Shown here one piece after another: positions 1 to 8,503 of a stretch of 51,274 nt of DNA. This stretch comes from Halorubrum sp. GN11_10-6_MGM (lineage in GTDB: Archaea; Halobacteriota; Halobacteria; Halobacteriales; Haloferacaceae). Within the stretch, counting starts at the first letter, position 1. Every line of letters begins with the position of its first letter. The stretch covers positions 1 through 51,274 of the forward strand of contig NZ_SGUC01000020.1 in NCBI RefSeq assembly GCF_005435165.1, read 5' to 3'. The notes beneath the pieces were generated by a model. It was given only the letters and a program-made list of their open reading frames with translations. It did not search any database and had not been told where the DNA came from. The translations under genes were made by a program, and so were the position numbers.

Positions 1-128
1 TTTTTCGTGAGGTAAAACGCAGAACTATCAGTTTCTCAAACTGTTTCAGCAACGCCGAAGCAGAAACTGCTGACGAGTGGCTGAGATCGTTCGCCTTCGC
101 ATGGAATCAGCTTATCTGAACACTACCA
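1..128 (+). mobile_element. 3' end of an IS6-like insertion sequence (cut by the window edge)
   Basis: The first ~128 bases are much less G+C-rich than what follows and encode the C-terminus of a transposase ending at 117-119. The bases right after the stop (about 111-127, reading TTATCTGAACACTACC) are where the terminal inverted repeat of such an element should lie. The other end and any target duplication lie outside the window, so the boundary is approximate. The next gene starts only about 50 bases later, so the insertion may have replaced or altered its promoter. Confidence 0.6.
3..119 (+). CDS. Transposase, C-terminal fragment (IS6-family-like)
   Basis: Frame 3 is open from the window edge to a TGA at 117-119 and reads ...KRRTISFSNCFSNAE...WLRSFAFAWNQLI. 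The pattern of a basic KRRT stretch, a Phe/Asn-rich turn and a Trp-rich tail resembles the end of haloarchaeal IS6-group DDE transposases; this is family recall, not a database hit. Codon use and G+C content differ from the chromosome to the right. The catalytic DDE residues lie outside the window, so whether the full gene is intact cannot be told. It could belong to another IS family with a similar tail. Confidence 0.6.
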   Translation, partial: FREVKRRTISFSNCFSNAEAETADEWLRSFAFAWNQLI

Positions 129-180
129 CCCGAACCGTGCGTGTCCTTTTGTCGTCCCGTCTCGTAACGCCGGCCGAGCA

Positions 181-597
181 GTGATCTACGTCACCCGCGA
201 CCTGTTGACCGTGCTGCGCGAGCGCGCCGCGAGCGAGGACCCCGACGAGGTGAACGTCCGGCTCTCGGCGACGCCCGCCGGCGAGTTCGAGGCAGACCTC
301 GGGCTCGACCCGGCGACGCCGGTGGTGACGCATTTCACGCTCCCCTCGGTCGGCGGCTCCGTCAGTTCGGTGTTCGGCGTCGACCTCGGCACGCCGGCCG
401 GCGGGGGCGGCGCGCGGTTCCTCTCGCACCCGGACGGGTTCCTCGGCGTCTCGCGGACCGACGACCTCGCGGGCGTGGTGATCGTCGCCGTTCCGCCGTA
501 CGACGCCGACTCGCTCGCCGCGTTCGACCGGTCCGGCGAGGGGGTCGAACTCGCCGTCGTCGACGCCGCGCCGCCGAGCGAATCGATTCCGGAGTAG
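181..597 (+). CDS. Conserved haloarchaeal protein, function unknown
   Basis: A 138-residue acidic soluble protein with no membrane segment. The only reasonable start is GTG at 181, since no ATG lies near and the frame stays open upstream toward the IS end. The body alternates short hydrophobic strands with Gly/Pro turns (THFTLPSVGG, SVFGVDLGTP, VVIVAVPPYD), which suggests a small beta-rich fold. I recognise no catalytic motif. It is followed 54 bases downstream by the DUF5789 gene on the same strand and may be cotranscribed with it. The IS end 50 bases upstream makes a changed promoter or a lost 5' end possible. Confidence 0.7.
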   Translation: MIYVTRDLLTVLRERAASEDPDEVNVRLSATPAGEFEADLGLDPATPVVTHFTLPSVGGSVSSVFGVDLGTPAGGGGARFLSHPDGFLGVSRTDDLAGVVIVAVPPYDADSLAAFDRSGEGVELAVVDAAPPSESIPE

Positions 598-651
598 CCG
601 GACGCGCCGAGAACAGGGGTTTCAAGCCGCCGGAGGGAGTAGACGACCTCG

Positions 652-978
652 ATGGCAGCACGGCCACCCGGCGGCGGCGATACGAAGGAGCCCGAGGCGA
701 TCGAGTTCGGCATCGCCGCGCTCGACGCCCGGCTCGACGAGGCTGACGTGTCGTTTCCCGCGACGGCCGCGGAGCTACGGGACGCGCTCGGCGATCAGGA
801 GGTCCCGTACGACGCGCAGGGGCGTTCGCTCTCGCTCGCGGACGCGCTCGACCGCGTACCCCAGCGGGAGTTCGAAAACGAGACGGCGTTCCTCGACGCG
901 CTCTACCCGGTGTTCGACGAGGCACGGCGGGAGGAGCGCGGCGTGATCGCCAGCCTCCGCGACGCGTTACCCTTCTGA
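652..978 (+). CDS. DUF5789 family protein
   Basis: A 108-residue acidic protein. The core FGIAALDARLDEADVSFPAT, followed by a stretch around VPYDAQGRSLSLADALDRVP, matches my recollection of the haloarchaeal DUF5789 family; length is normal. No enzyme motif is visible; the predicted make-up is helical, as in small adaptor or regulatory proteins. The ATG at 652 follows the preceding gene by 54 bases. Its 3' end overlaps the convergent PRC-barrel gene by 12 bases (967-978), so the two mRNAs are antisense at their ends. Confidence 0.75.
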   Translation: MAARPPGGGDTKEPEAIEFGIAALDARLDEADVSFPATAAELRDALGDQEVPYDAQGRSLSLADALDRVPQREFENETAFLDALYPVFDEARREERGVIASLRDALPF

Positions 979-1272
979 GGCGATTTCGGCCGCCTCCTCG
1001 TCGGAGTCGCCGGCGTCGTACCGCTCGATGACGTCGTTGATCAGGACGACGTCGCCGACGGCGCGGACCCAGCGGTACGGGACGATGACGCCGGTCGAGC
1101 CGCTCACCTGTCCGGCGAACAGCTCGTGGTTGAGTTCGGCGAGGGCGAGGCCGGTCACGGCGCGGGCGTCCAGATCGAGCTGGATGTCTTCGATTTCGCC
1201 GACGAAAACGCCGTTGCTGGAGTACACCTCGCGGCCGACGAGCGACGTGATCTCTTCGGGGGCTGCGTTCAT
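967..1272 (-). CDS. PRC-barrel domain protein
   Basis: A 101-residue protein starting MNAAPEEITSLVGREVYSSN. The PRC barrel is visible as LVGREVYSSNGVFVGEIEDI (about residues 9-29) and a later strand series VIVPYRWVRAVGDVVLIND (about 64-82). PRC-barrel proteins of this size bind RNA or other proteins; in archaea some are linked to RNA metabolism or cell division. The internal ATG at 1270-1272 was chosen over the longer open frame because a TATA element sits about 28 bases upstream and the extension is Arg-rich shadow sequence. The gene ends inside the convergent DUF5789 gene. Confidence 0.85.
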   Translation of the reverse strand: MNAAPEEITSLVGREVYSSNGVFVGEIEDIQLDLDARAVTGLALAELNHELFAGQVSGSTGVIVPYRWVRAVGDVVLINDVIERYDAGDSDEEAAEIASEG

Positions 1273-1295
1273 ACACGATACGGTCACGAGCGCGC

Positions 1296-1304
1296 CTAAT
1301 AAGC
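1296..1304 (-). promoter_or_regulatory. TATA element of the PRC-barrel gene
   Basis: On the minus strand the sequence CTTATTAGG is centred about 28 bases before the ATG at 1272. This fits a haloarchaeal TATA box driving a nearly leaderless transcript. Confidence 0.5.
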
Positions 1305-1453
1305 GTTCGTTGTCGAACGACGCGCGTCGGACAGGCGGTGGTAGAACGTGGGTGGCGGGGGTGGTGACAGAACGGGGGCGTCGGTGGCGAGTCTCGTTCC
1401 CGCGGCGCGCCGACGGCAAGAGGTTTTTCATGAGTCGACTGTGAGGGAGTCGT

Positions 1454-4400
1454 ATGGCAACGAACACCTCGGAGCCGGATCCGACGGACGGCGGGGACTT
1501 CGACTACACGGGAGGGGACGTGGAGCGGCCGGATCTCGTCGACGCGCTCGACCGGCGGGTAGACGGCGACGTGCGCTTCGACGACTACTCGAAGCGGCTG
1601 TACGCGACCGACGCCTCGGCGTACGAGGTCACCCCGATCGGCGTCGTGATACCGGAGTCGACCGCGGACGTGGCGGCCGTCCACGAGTACTGCTTCGAGG
1701 AAGGGGTCCCGGTCCTTCCGCGCGGCGGCGGCACCTCCCTCGCCGGACAGACCGTCAACGAGGCGGTCGTCCTCGACCTCACCGGCGAGATGGACGACGT
1801 GATATCGACGGACGCGGACGCGAAGCGGGCCCGCGTTCAGGCGGGCGCGTACGTCGGCGACCTCAACGCCGCGGTCGAGCCCGACGGCCTGAAGTTCGCG
1901 CCCGACCCGGCGTGGCGCGACAAGTCCGCCGTCGGCGGCGCCATCGGCAACAACTCCACCGGCTCGCACTCGCTGAAGTACGGCAAGACCGATCACTACG
2001 TCGAGGAGCTGGAGGTCGTCCTCGCGGACGGCACCGTGGCGACGTTCGGCGAGGTCGCGGTCGAGGAGCTCCGCGAGTCCGCCGACCCCGACGCCGACGG
2101 CCTCCTCCCGCGAATTCACGCCGAGGTCGTCCGGATACTCGACGAGGAGGCGGACGCGATCGACGAGCGGTTCCCGGAGCTGAAGCGGAACGTCTCCGGC
2201 TACAACCTCGACCGCCTGCTCGCCGAGTACCGCGGCGAACACGGCGAGGAGGGCGTCGTCAACCTCGGCCGCCTCCTCGCGGGCAGCGAGGGGACGCTCG
2301 CGACCGTGACCGAGGCGACGCTCTCGCTCGTCGAGATCCCCGAGACGAAGGCGGTCGCGCTGCTCACCTACGACGACCTCCTCGAAGCGATGGAGGACGT
2401 GGCGGCGTGTATCGAACACGACCCCGCCGCCGTCGAGGTGATGGACGACGTGCTGCTCGGGCTGGCGGCCGACACGCCGGAGTTCGAGGACGTGGTCGGC
2501 ATGCTCCCGGACGGCACCGACTCCGCGCTCCTCGTCGAGTTCTACGCCGACAGCGACGCCGATGGCAAACGGAAGGTCGCGGACCTCATCGCGGACCGGG
2601 TCGGCGCCGCCGCGAACGGAGGGGCCGGCGACGGAGACGGCGCCGTCGACACCGCGGTCGACCCGAGCGCCGGCGCCGCGGAGACCACGAGCCACCCCCG
2701 CCGCGCGAGCCACGCCATGGAGGCGCACGACCCCGAGAAGCGCGACCGCTTCTGGAAGATGCGCAAGGCCGGGCTCCCGATCCTCCTCTCGCGGACCACC
2801 GACGAGAAGCACATCTCCTTCATCGAGGACTGCGCCATCCCGCCGGAACACCTCCCGGAGTACACCCGCGAGTTTCAGCAGATCCTCGAGGACAACGACA
2901 CGTTCGCCACCTTCTACGCACACGCCGGGCCGGGCGTGCTCCACGTCCGCCCGCTGATCAACACGAAGGACGTCGACGACGTCGACGCGATGGTCGACAT
3001 CGCGGACCGCGTCACCGACGCGGTGGTCCGACTGGGCGGCTCCGTCTCGGGCGAACACGGCGACGGTCGTGCGCGCACGCAGTGGAACCGGAAGCTGTAC
3101 GGCGACGAGCTCTGGGGGACGTTCCGCGACCTCAAGACCGCGTTCGACCCCGACTGGCTGCTCAACCCGGGCAACGTCTGCGGCGACGTCGACATGCGCG
3201 AGAACCTCCGGTTCGACGCGGAGTACGAGTACGACGCCGGCTTCGACCCCGCGATGGAGTGGGCGGTCGACAACGGGATGCAGGGGATGGTCGAGCTCTG
3301 TCACGGCTGCGGCGGCTGTCGCGGCCCGCAGGACACCACCGGCGGCGTGATGTGCCCGACCTACCGCGCCGCCGACGAGGAGATCCAAGCGACCCGCGGC
3401 CGGGCGAACATGCTCCGCGGGGCCATGACCGGCGAACTCCCGGACGACCCGACGGACGACGAGTTCGTCACCGAGGTGATGGACCTCTGTGTCGGCTGTA
3501 AGGGCTGTAAGGTGGACTGTCCGAGCGGCGTCGACATGGCGAAACTGAAGGCGGAAGTCGAGCACGCGCACCACGAGGAACACGGGATCGACCTCCGGAC
3601 GCGGCTGCTCGGTCATTTCGAGTCGCTCGCGCCGCTCGCCTCGAAGTTCGCGCCGCTCTCGAACCTTCCGAACAAGATCCCCGGGAGCGGCCTCATCGCG
3701 GAGAAGGCGCTCGGGATCGCGGGCGAGCGCGACCTCCCGACGTTCCGCTCGGAGACGCTCGTCGACTGGTTCGAGGCGCGCGGCGGCGCGGGCGTCCCAC
3801 GCGACGAGGCCGACCGCGACGTGCTGCTTTTCCCCGACGTGTACACCACCTACACGAACCCCGGCGCGGGGAAGGCCGCGGTGCGCGTGTTAGAGGCCGC
3901 GAACTGCCACGTCGAGATCCCGGACGTGGACGGAAGCGGGCGCCCGCCCCACTCGAAGGGGATGATCGACGTGTCGCGCGCGACCGCCAAATCCGCCGTG
4001 GAGACGCTCGCGCCCGACGTCCATGACGGCTGGGAGGTTGTCGTCGTCGAGCCCTCCGACGCCGTGATGCTCCAGTCGGACTACCACGACCTGCTCGACG
4101 GCGACGCGAGCGACGTACCCGACGCCGACGTGGCTGCCGTCTCCGAGAACGCGTACGGGGTCATGGAGTACGTCGACGCGCATCGCCTCGACGAGGAGCT
4201 CCCGCTCGACGCCCCGACGGAGTCGCTCACTTACCACGGCCACTGCCACCAGAAGGCCACGAAGAAGGACCACCACGCGGTCGGCGTGCTGCGACGCGCC
4301 GGCTACGGCGTCGACCCGCTCGACTCCTCCTGTTGCGGGATGGCCGGCTCGTTCGGCTACGAGGCGGAGCACTACTCGATGAGCAAAGCGATCGGCGAGA

Positions 4401-4543
4401 ACCTGTTCGAGCAGGTCGACGCGAGCGACGGCGACGGCCTCGTCGCGCCCGGCACCTCCTGTCGGACGCAGCTGGAGGAGGGACCGGGCGAGGTGCCGGA
4501 GCCGTCGCATCCGATCGAGAAGCTGGCGGCCGCGCTGTCGTAG
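1454..4543 (+). CDS. FAD-linked and 4Fe-4S D-2-hydroxyacid dehydrogenase (YdiJ/GlcD-GlpC fusion type)
   Basis: A 1029-residue fusion. Residues ~45-560 form a GlcD-like FAD-linked oxidase; the FAD-binding PCMH motif RGGGTSLAGQ is at 90-99. Residues ~610-700 hold two 4Fe-4S motifs (C616xxC619xxC622 with a later CP, and C679xxC682xxC685xxxC689). The C-terminal part carries GlpC/HdrD-like cysteine motifs (CHCHQK near 926; SCCGMAGSFG with C960-C961). Length and order match bacterial YdiJ (about 1018 residues), which oxidises D-2-hydroxyglutarate; D-lactate is the other likely substrate. Electrons probably pass to the quinone pool. An acidic Gly/Asp-rich insert near 380-410 looks like a halophile loop. 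It stands alone. Confidence 0.88.
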   Translation: MATNTSEPDPTDGGDFDYTGGDVERPDLVDALDRRVDGDVRFDDYSKRLYATDASAYEVTPIGVVIPESTADVAAVHEYCFEEGVPVLPRGGGTSLAGQTVNEAVVLDLTGEMDDVISTDADAKRARVQAGAYVGDLNAAVEPDGLKFAPDPAWRDKSAVGGAIGNNSTGSHSLKYGKTDHYVEELEVVLADGTVATFGEVAVEELRESADPDADGLLPRIHAEVVRILDEEADAIDERFPELKRNVSGYNLDRLLAEYRGEHGEEGVVNLGRLLAGSEGTLATVTEATLSLVEIPETKAVALLTYDDLLEAMEDVAACIEHDPAAVEVMDDVLLGLAADTPEFEDVVGMLPDGTDSALLVEFYADSDADGKRKVADLIADRVGAAANGGAGDGDGAVDTAVDPSAGAAETTSHPRRASHAMEAHDPEKRDRFWKMRKAGLPILLSRTTDEKHISFIEDCAIPPEHLPEYTREFQQILEDNDTFATFYAHAGPGVLHVRPLINTKDVDDVDAMVDIADRVTDAVVRLGGSVSGEHGDGRARTQWNRKLYGDELWGTFRDLKTAFDPDWLLNPGNVCGDVDMRENLRFDAEYEYDAGFDPAMEWAVDNGMQGMVELCHGCGGCRGPQDTTGGVMCPTYRAADEEIQATRGRANMLRGAMTGELPDDPTDDEFVTEVMDLCVGCKGCKVDCPSGVDMAKLKAEVEHAHHEEHGIDLRTRLLGHFESLAPLASKFAPLSNLPNKIPGSGLIAEKALGIAGERDLPTFRSETLVDWFEARGGAGVPRDEADRDVLLFPDVYTTYTNPGAGKAAVRVLEAANCHVEIPDVDGSGRPPHSKGMIDVSRATAKSAVETLAPDVHDGWEVVVVEPSDAVMLQSDYHDLLDGDASDVPDADVAAVSENAYGVMEYVDAHRLDEELPLDAPTESLTYHGHCHQKATKKDHHAVGVLRRAGYGVDPLDSSCCGMAGSFGYEAEHYSMSKAIGENLFEQVDASDGDGLVAPGTSCRTQLEEGPGEVPEPSHPIEKLAAALS

Positions 4544-4580
4544 GCGGCCGCGACGGGGTCGGCGGATCGCCGGCGGTCCG

Positions 4581-4790
4581 TCACTCGGGGATCCAGCTGA
4601 CGTTCGCGGCGAGGACGGCCAGCAGGTACGTGAAGACCGGGAACGTCACCGCGACCACGACGAGGAGCGCCGGGTCGAGTCCGCTAGGGTCGTCGGAGAG
4701 CCAGCCGGTGTACTGGAGGACGGCCAGCGTGAGGACCACGACGACCGTGTTGATCGCGTACTCGGAGAGCGACGGGTTCGGGAACCGCAT
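4581..4790 (-). CDS. Small membrane protein with two predicted transmembrane segments
   Basis: A 69-residue protein. Two hydrophobic segments are visible, about residues 13-28 (INTVVVVLTLAVLQYTGW) and 41-63 (ALLVVVAVTFPVFTYLLAVLAA), joined by a short acidic loop. This hairpin layout is typical of uncharacterised small haloarchaeal membrane proteins. The ATG at 4790 lies 21 bases after the stop of the upstream DUF5787 gene on the same strand, so the two may share a transcript. Function unknown. Confidence 0.75.
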   Translation of the reverse strand: MRFPNPSLSEYAINTVVVVLTLAVLQYTGWLSDDPSGLDPALLVVVAVTFPVFTYLLAVLAANVSWIPE

Positions 4791-4811
4791 ACGGTCGGGT
4801 GGTGCCGCGGC

Positions 4812-5807
4812 TCACTCAACCTTTTCGACCCGGTCGCGCTCGCGTTCCCGCCGCCGCCCCAACACCCGCTTGAACCCCTTTCCCGGCCCGCCCTCGATGG
4901 GCCACCCCTTCGTGCGCCACTGGGGAGGCTCCGGCGAGAACTCGGCGCACGACCCGGAACACTCCCGCGCTGTCGGAATCTTCCCCTTCGCCGCGCAGTG
5001 CGGGACGAGCGCCTTCCCCTCCCGGCGGAGTTCGAAGTGCCGACAGTCGGGTCGCATGGTGTCGTGGAACGAGCGCCAGCCTTTCCCGTATGCGCGCTCG
5101 GCGATCTCCAGCCGCAGCGTCTCGGTCTCGGCGTCGCGGCGCTCGCCCTCGGCGGGGCGCAGATCGCTCGGGTGCCACGCCACGTCGGCCGCGTCGGCGT
5201 CGACGCCCCCGGAGAAGTCGGTCGCGAGGATCCCGACCTCGACGGGCATCTCGCGGAGGAGCGCGGGCTCGACGCGCTCGCCGGTCGTCTCCGTCGCGAG
5301 CCACGCCTCGTCGGCGAGCGCGGTCTCGACGTCGTGTTCGAGCTGGTCGGCGAGCCTGTCGGCCGCGCTGGCGTCCAAGTCCGGCTTGTTCTCGACCGCG
5401 ACGATCCGCCGGACCCAGTCCGGGTACGGCCGCAGCCGGCGAATCTCGATCCGGTTGCCGTCGCGTCGTTTCTCGATCAGGTCCCGGCCGGCGGCGCGGT
5501 GAACGGCCCGCCGGACGTAGCGCCACGGGTAGCCGGGGTCGGGCAGCGCGTCGCGGTACCACGCCCACTCGGCCGGCGCGCCTCGGACGACGTGGAGGAG
5601 GTCGGAGTCGATGGTCCGGTCGCCGAACGCGCGCCGTGCCGCGAACGCCGCGGGATCGACCTCGATCACGACCGTGTCCCACCGGCGCTCCTTGGTGCCG
5701 AGCTGGCGGGCGATGAGCGCCGGTCGCGGCCCCGCGCTCGGGTGCCACGTCAACTCGGCGTACCGGCAGACCAGAAGCTCGTAGCCGAACTCGGCGTCGG
5801 GCGTCAC
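4812..5807 (-). CDS. DUF5787 family protein; PD-(D/E)XK nuclease-like with a cysteine cluster
   Basis: A 331-residue protein that I place in haloarchaeal DUF5787. Residues 129-141 read PDWVRRIVAVENK: Pro-Asp, eight residues, then Glu-x-Lys, which is the spacing of a PD-(D/E)XK nuclease core. Preceding strands (DTVVIEVD, 44-51) and a HTH-like basic middle (99-125) fit. Near the C-terminus four cysteines lie at 255, 271, 283 and 287, and one more is at 24; this resembles the Fe-S clamp of Cas4/AddB-type nucleases. The nuclease reading is inference. The tail (307-331) is Lys/Arg-rich, unusual in this acidic proteome, and could bind nucleic acid. The small membrane protein gene follows. Confidence 0.75.
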   Translation of the reverse strand: MTPDAEFGYELLVCRYAELTWHPSAGPRPALIARQLGTKERRWDTVVIEVDPAAFAARRAFGDRTIDSDLLHVVRGAPAEWAWYRDALPDPGYPWRYVRRAVHRAAGRDLIEKRRDGNRIEIRRLRPYPDWVRRIVAVENKPDLDASAADRLADQLEHDVETALADEAWLATETTGERVEPALLREMPVEVGILATDFSGGVDADAADVAWHPSDLRPAEGERRDAETETLRLEIAERAYGKGWRSFHDTMRPDCRHFELRREGKALVPHCAAKGKIPTARECSGSCAEFSPEPPQWRTKGWPIEGGPGKGFKRVLGRRRERERDRVEKVE

Positions 5808-5891
5808 TGGTCGACTCGTCGGGCGGAGCGGACAAAAGCGGACCGCTCGGAGGCGGAGCCACCGTCGATCGGGCTCCGACTCGCGTTCCGG

Positions 5892-6338
5892 TCAGACGTA
5901 GTTTCCGTTCTCCTCGTCTTTCCGTTCGTCGAGGTAGTCGTGGGCCTCCTCCAAGATGTCGCGCGGGCCGTCTTGGGTGATCGTGTTGAGCGCTTGGTCG
6001 TAGTCGCGCCACTGGAGGTCGCGGTGTTCCTTCGAGAGCTCGGCGCTCGCCTCGAACGAGCGGGCGATGAACAGGTGGACCGTCTTGTGGATGGTCTTCC
6101 CGTTCGCCTCGAACACGTAGTCGTACTCCCTGCGGAACCCGTCGATCAGCCGGAAATCCTCTATCCCGGCCTCCTCGCCGACTTCTCGTATCGCCGTCTG
6201 CTGGAGCTCCTCGTCCCCCTCGACCCCGCCTTTGGGGAACTCCCAGTCCCCCGGTCGGCTCTTCAGGAGCAAGTACTCCCGTTCGCCGCGGGTGTCGCGG
6301 AAGAGGATGGCTCCAGCGCTGGTCGCTTCGACCGTCAT
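5892..6338 (-). CDS. Nudix hydrolase, Ap4A pyrophosphatase-like
   Basis: A 148-residue Nudix protein beginning MTVEATSAGAILFRD. The Nudix box G-x5-E-x7-REVGEEAGI is complete (about residues 37-59), with the catalytic Glu pair in REVGEE. The size and the sequence around WEFPKGGVEGDE resemble bis(5'-nucleosyl)-tetraphosphatases, which clear Ap4A and similar nucleotides. The internal ATG at 6338 was preferred because it starts directly at the conserved first strand; a start seven codons upstream is possible. A CCTAAAG element about 25 bases upstream may be the promoter. The gene is monocistronic as far as visible. Confidence 0.9.
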   Translation of the reverse strand: MTVEATSAGAILFRDTRGEREYLLLKSRPGDWEFPKGGVEGDEELQQTAIREVGEEAGIEDFRLIDGFRREYDYVFEANGKTIHKTVHLFIARSFEASAELSKEHRDLQWRDYDQALNTITQDGPRDILEEAHDYLDERKDEENGNYV

Positions 6339-6511
6339 TAGCCGCAGGTAAGCGATCACCCCTAAAGAGCGTGTCGGAGTCTCGAACGGATCGGAACGGC
6401 TCGGCGGCGTCGACCGGTCTCCCGCCGGGATTCGCGGTGCGGTCGCACGCGCCGAGCGCGGGTAGATGCGCTTTTACCGCTCGGGAGGCCATTGACGCAC
6501 GACCCCCAGCC

Positions 6512-6844
6512 ATGACCTTCGTCACGAAACTCGACTTCGCGTCCGGCGACCGCGACGTACTCGTCGAGACCGTCCAAGAGCTCAAAGAGACGCTCGAACG
6601 CAAGGGTGCCGAGTGCAAGGGCCCGCACGCGAGCCCCTCGGAGCGCGTCACCGTCCCGCTGTACAAGGATCTCGCGCCCGGCGACGAGTTCTCGCCCTGG
6701 CGCTACGACGTCTACCGCCGCTCGATGGAGATACACGGCGCCGACGACATCGCGCGCGACGTCGTCGGCCGCGACTTCCCCGACTCGATCCACGTCGAGG
6801 TCGAGGTCGACCAGAAGAAGCCGCTCGGCCACCGGCGGGACTGA
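6512..6844 (+). CDS. S10-like ribosomal protein family member (uS10 paralogue)
   Basis: A 110-residue protein starting MTFVTKLDFASGDR. The arrangement of a first strand, a helix (LVETVQELKETLERKG), a conserved GP turn before a basic strand (VPLYKDL), and a final RRSMEIHG strand matches the uS10 fold. True archaeal S10 usually sits with elongation factor 1A; here the gene stands alone, so I read it as the second, haloarchaeal S10-like protein of unknown role. The ATG at 6512 is chosen because the upstream extension is not protein-like. Confidence 0.8.
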   Translation: MTFVTKLDFASGDRDVLVETVQELKETLERKGAECKGPHASPSERVTVPLYKDLAPGDEFSPWRYDVYRRSMEIHGADDIARDVVGRDFPDSIHVEVEVDQKKPLGHRRD

Positions 6845-6945
6845 CCGACCCGCCCTCGAATCCACGGTCGACGCGGTCACGGCTGCGATTTTCGCTCCGA
6901 CGGAGTCTATTCCTCGACGGAGTCTGTTCGCGAGCCCGCGGCTCG

Positions 6946-8424
6946 TCAGCCGAGCGTCCGGAGGTTCTCGGTCTCAATCTCGTCCGGGAGGCGCTCCAGC
7001 GCCCGCTCGCACCAGGCGTCGTGACCGAGCGTGATCGCCGTCTCGGGATTGGCGTCCGCCAGCGCGGCCACGCCCGCCGCCGCGGCGACCTGCGCCGCGC
7101 CGTCGGTCCGCTCGGGGACCTCGGCGGTGAGGGGATACGTCTCCGAGAGCGCGGGCGGGTACGGCCCGAACGGTGCTTTCACCCGCCACACCGCGTCGTA
7201 CTCGTGGTTCGAGGGCGCCTTCGACTCGGTGAGCAGGAGGTCGTCGGGCACCGCCAACCGGCCGAGGCGTTCCCGGTGGCGCCGCACCTCCGGCCGTCGG
7301 GCCGCCTCGTGTGAGGTGTAGAAGAACGCATCCTTCGAGGTGGAGTCGGTCCGCTCTAACTCCTCGGCGTGGTCGAGCAGCGCGCGGTAGCCGTCGAGCA
7401 TCGCCGGGTGGCCGCGGGCGCGGCGGTCGACGAGTTCGAGGAGGGTTCCCGATCGGATCGCCTCCTTCACGCGGCGCAGCTCCTCGAAAGTGACGTGGAG
7501 GTTGTGCTCGGCGAGCAGCCGCTCCGTCTCGCCGTCGTCGAAGCCGCGGAGGTCGGCCGGAGTGTGGTCGGCGCACACGGGACACGAACAGGGAAAGTAG
7601 TCGAGCTCTTCGAGGTGTTCCGTCCCCGAGACGGTGAGGTAGCGCCCGTCGCGCGCCATCAGCGCGTACGCGGCCGAGTCGAACAGGTCGCAGCCGGCCG
7701 CGACCGCCAACGCGAGCATCATCGGGTGACCGGCGCCGAACAGGTGGACCGGCGCGCCCGGGCCGAGACCGCGCTTGGCCGCGCGCACCGCCTCGACCAC
7801 CTCGGCGTAGCGGTAGGAGTTCAGGAGGGGAACCATCGCACCGACCGGGAACACGTCGAGGTCGGTCGCGGCCGCGTGCCGCCCCGCCTCCTCGCGCAGG
7901 TCGGCGTACGTCGACCCCTGAACCGGCGCGTTGACGAGCATCTCACCGGTGTCGGCCGCCTCGGCGTCCGCGAGCGCCTCCTTCGTCGTCGCGAGCTCGC
8001 GCTCCGCCCGCTCGCGGTCGGCGTCGGGCGGCGTCGGCACGTCGACGGGGGTCGCGACGTCGCTGCCGATCTCCCGCTGGAACTCGATGATCTCCGCGGT
8101 CGTCACGTCGATGTCGCCGTACTCGGCCAGCTGGAAGGAGCCGGAGTCGGTCATGATCGCGCCGTCGAACCCGAGGAACTCGTGGAGTCCCTGATCGACC
8201 ACGCGGTCGCGGATGCGGTCGGTGCTCCGGATGATGTAGGAGTTCGTGATCAGCATCTCCGCGCCGAACTCCGATTCGAGCCGCTCGGGCTCGATCGTGA
8301 GCACGTTGGGGTTGACCACGGGCAGAAGCGCCGGCGTCTCGACCGTGACGTCGGCGCGCGGGACCTCCAACCGGCCGATCCGTCCGGCGGCGTCGTGGTC
8401 CCGGATCTCGAAGTGATCGCGCAT
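6946..8424 (-). CDS. tgtA: tRNA-guanine(15) transglycosylase, archaeosine pathway
   Basis: A 492-residue enzyme that exchanges guanine-15 of archaeal tRNA for preQ0, the first tRNA-bound step to archaeosine. The TIM-barrel signature [13 protein letters not shown] (Asp93 the likely base-binding or catalytic residue) and [20 protein letters not shown] (about 228-247) are clear. The zinc site CSCPVC lies near 281-287 with a later conserved His. It is shorter than full-length archaeal TGT (about 580) because haloarchaea carry the C2/PUA part on a separate ArcS protein; that reading is family knowledge. No operon partner is visible. The ATG at 8424 is unambiguous. Confidence 0.95.
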   Translation of the reverse strand: MRDHFEIRDHDAAGRIGRLEVPRADVTVETPALLPVVNPNVLTIEPERLESEFGAEMLITNSYIIRSTDRIRDRVVDQGLHEFLGFDGAIMTDSGSFQLAEYGDIDVTTAEIIEFQREIGSDVATPVDVPTPPDADRERAERELATTKEALADAEAADTGEMLVNAPVQGSTYADLREEAGRHAAATDLDVFPVGAMVPLLNSYRYAEVVEAVRAAKRGLGPGAPVHLFGAGHPMMLALAVAAGCDLFDSAAYALMARDGRYLTVSGTEHLEELDYFPCSCPVCADHTPADLRGFDDGETERLLAEHNLHVTFEELRRVKEAIRSGTLLELVDRRARGHPAMLDGYRALLDHAEELERTDSTSKDAFFYTSHEAARRPEVRRHRERLGRLAVPDDLLLTESKAPSNHEYDAVWRVKAPFGPYPPALSETYPLTAEVPERTDGAAQVAAAAGVAALADANPETAITLGHDAWCERALERLPDEIETENLRTLG

Positions 8425-8503
8425 ACCCCGACTGCGCGGACGCGAGCGGTAAGGGTTGCGTTCGGCGGCGACGCGGGTCCGCAGCCGGGCTGGTCGGCCG
8501 CCC

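Noticed and set aside
362-3616. Antisense open frame of 1084 codons opposite the FAD dehydrogenase
   Set aside because: Composition is Arg/Val/Asp shadow sequence with no motif, while the opposite strand has complete FAD and Fe-S motifs. Long antisense frames are expected at this G+C content.
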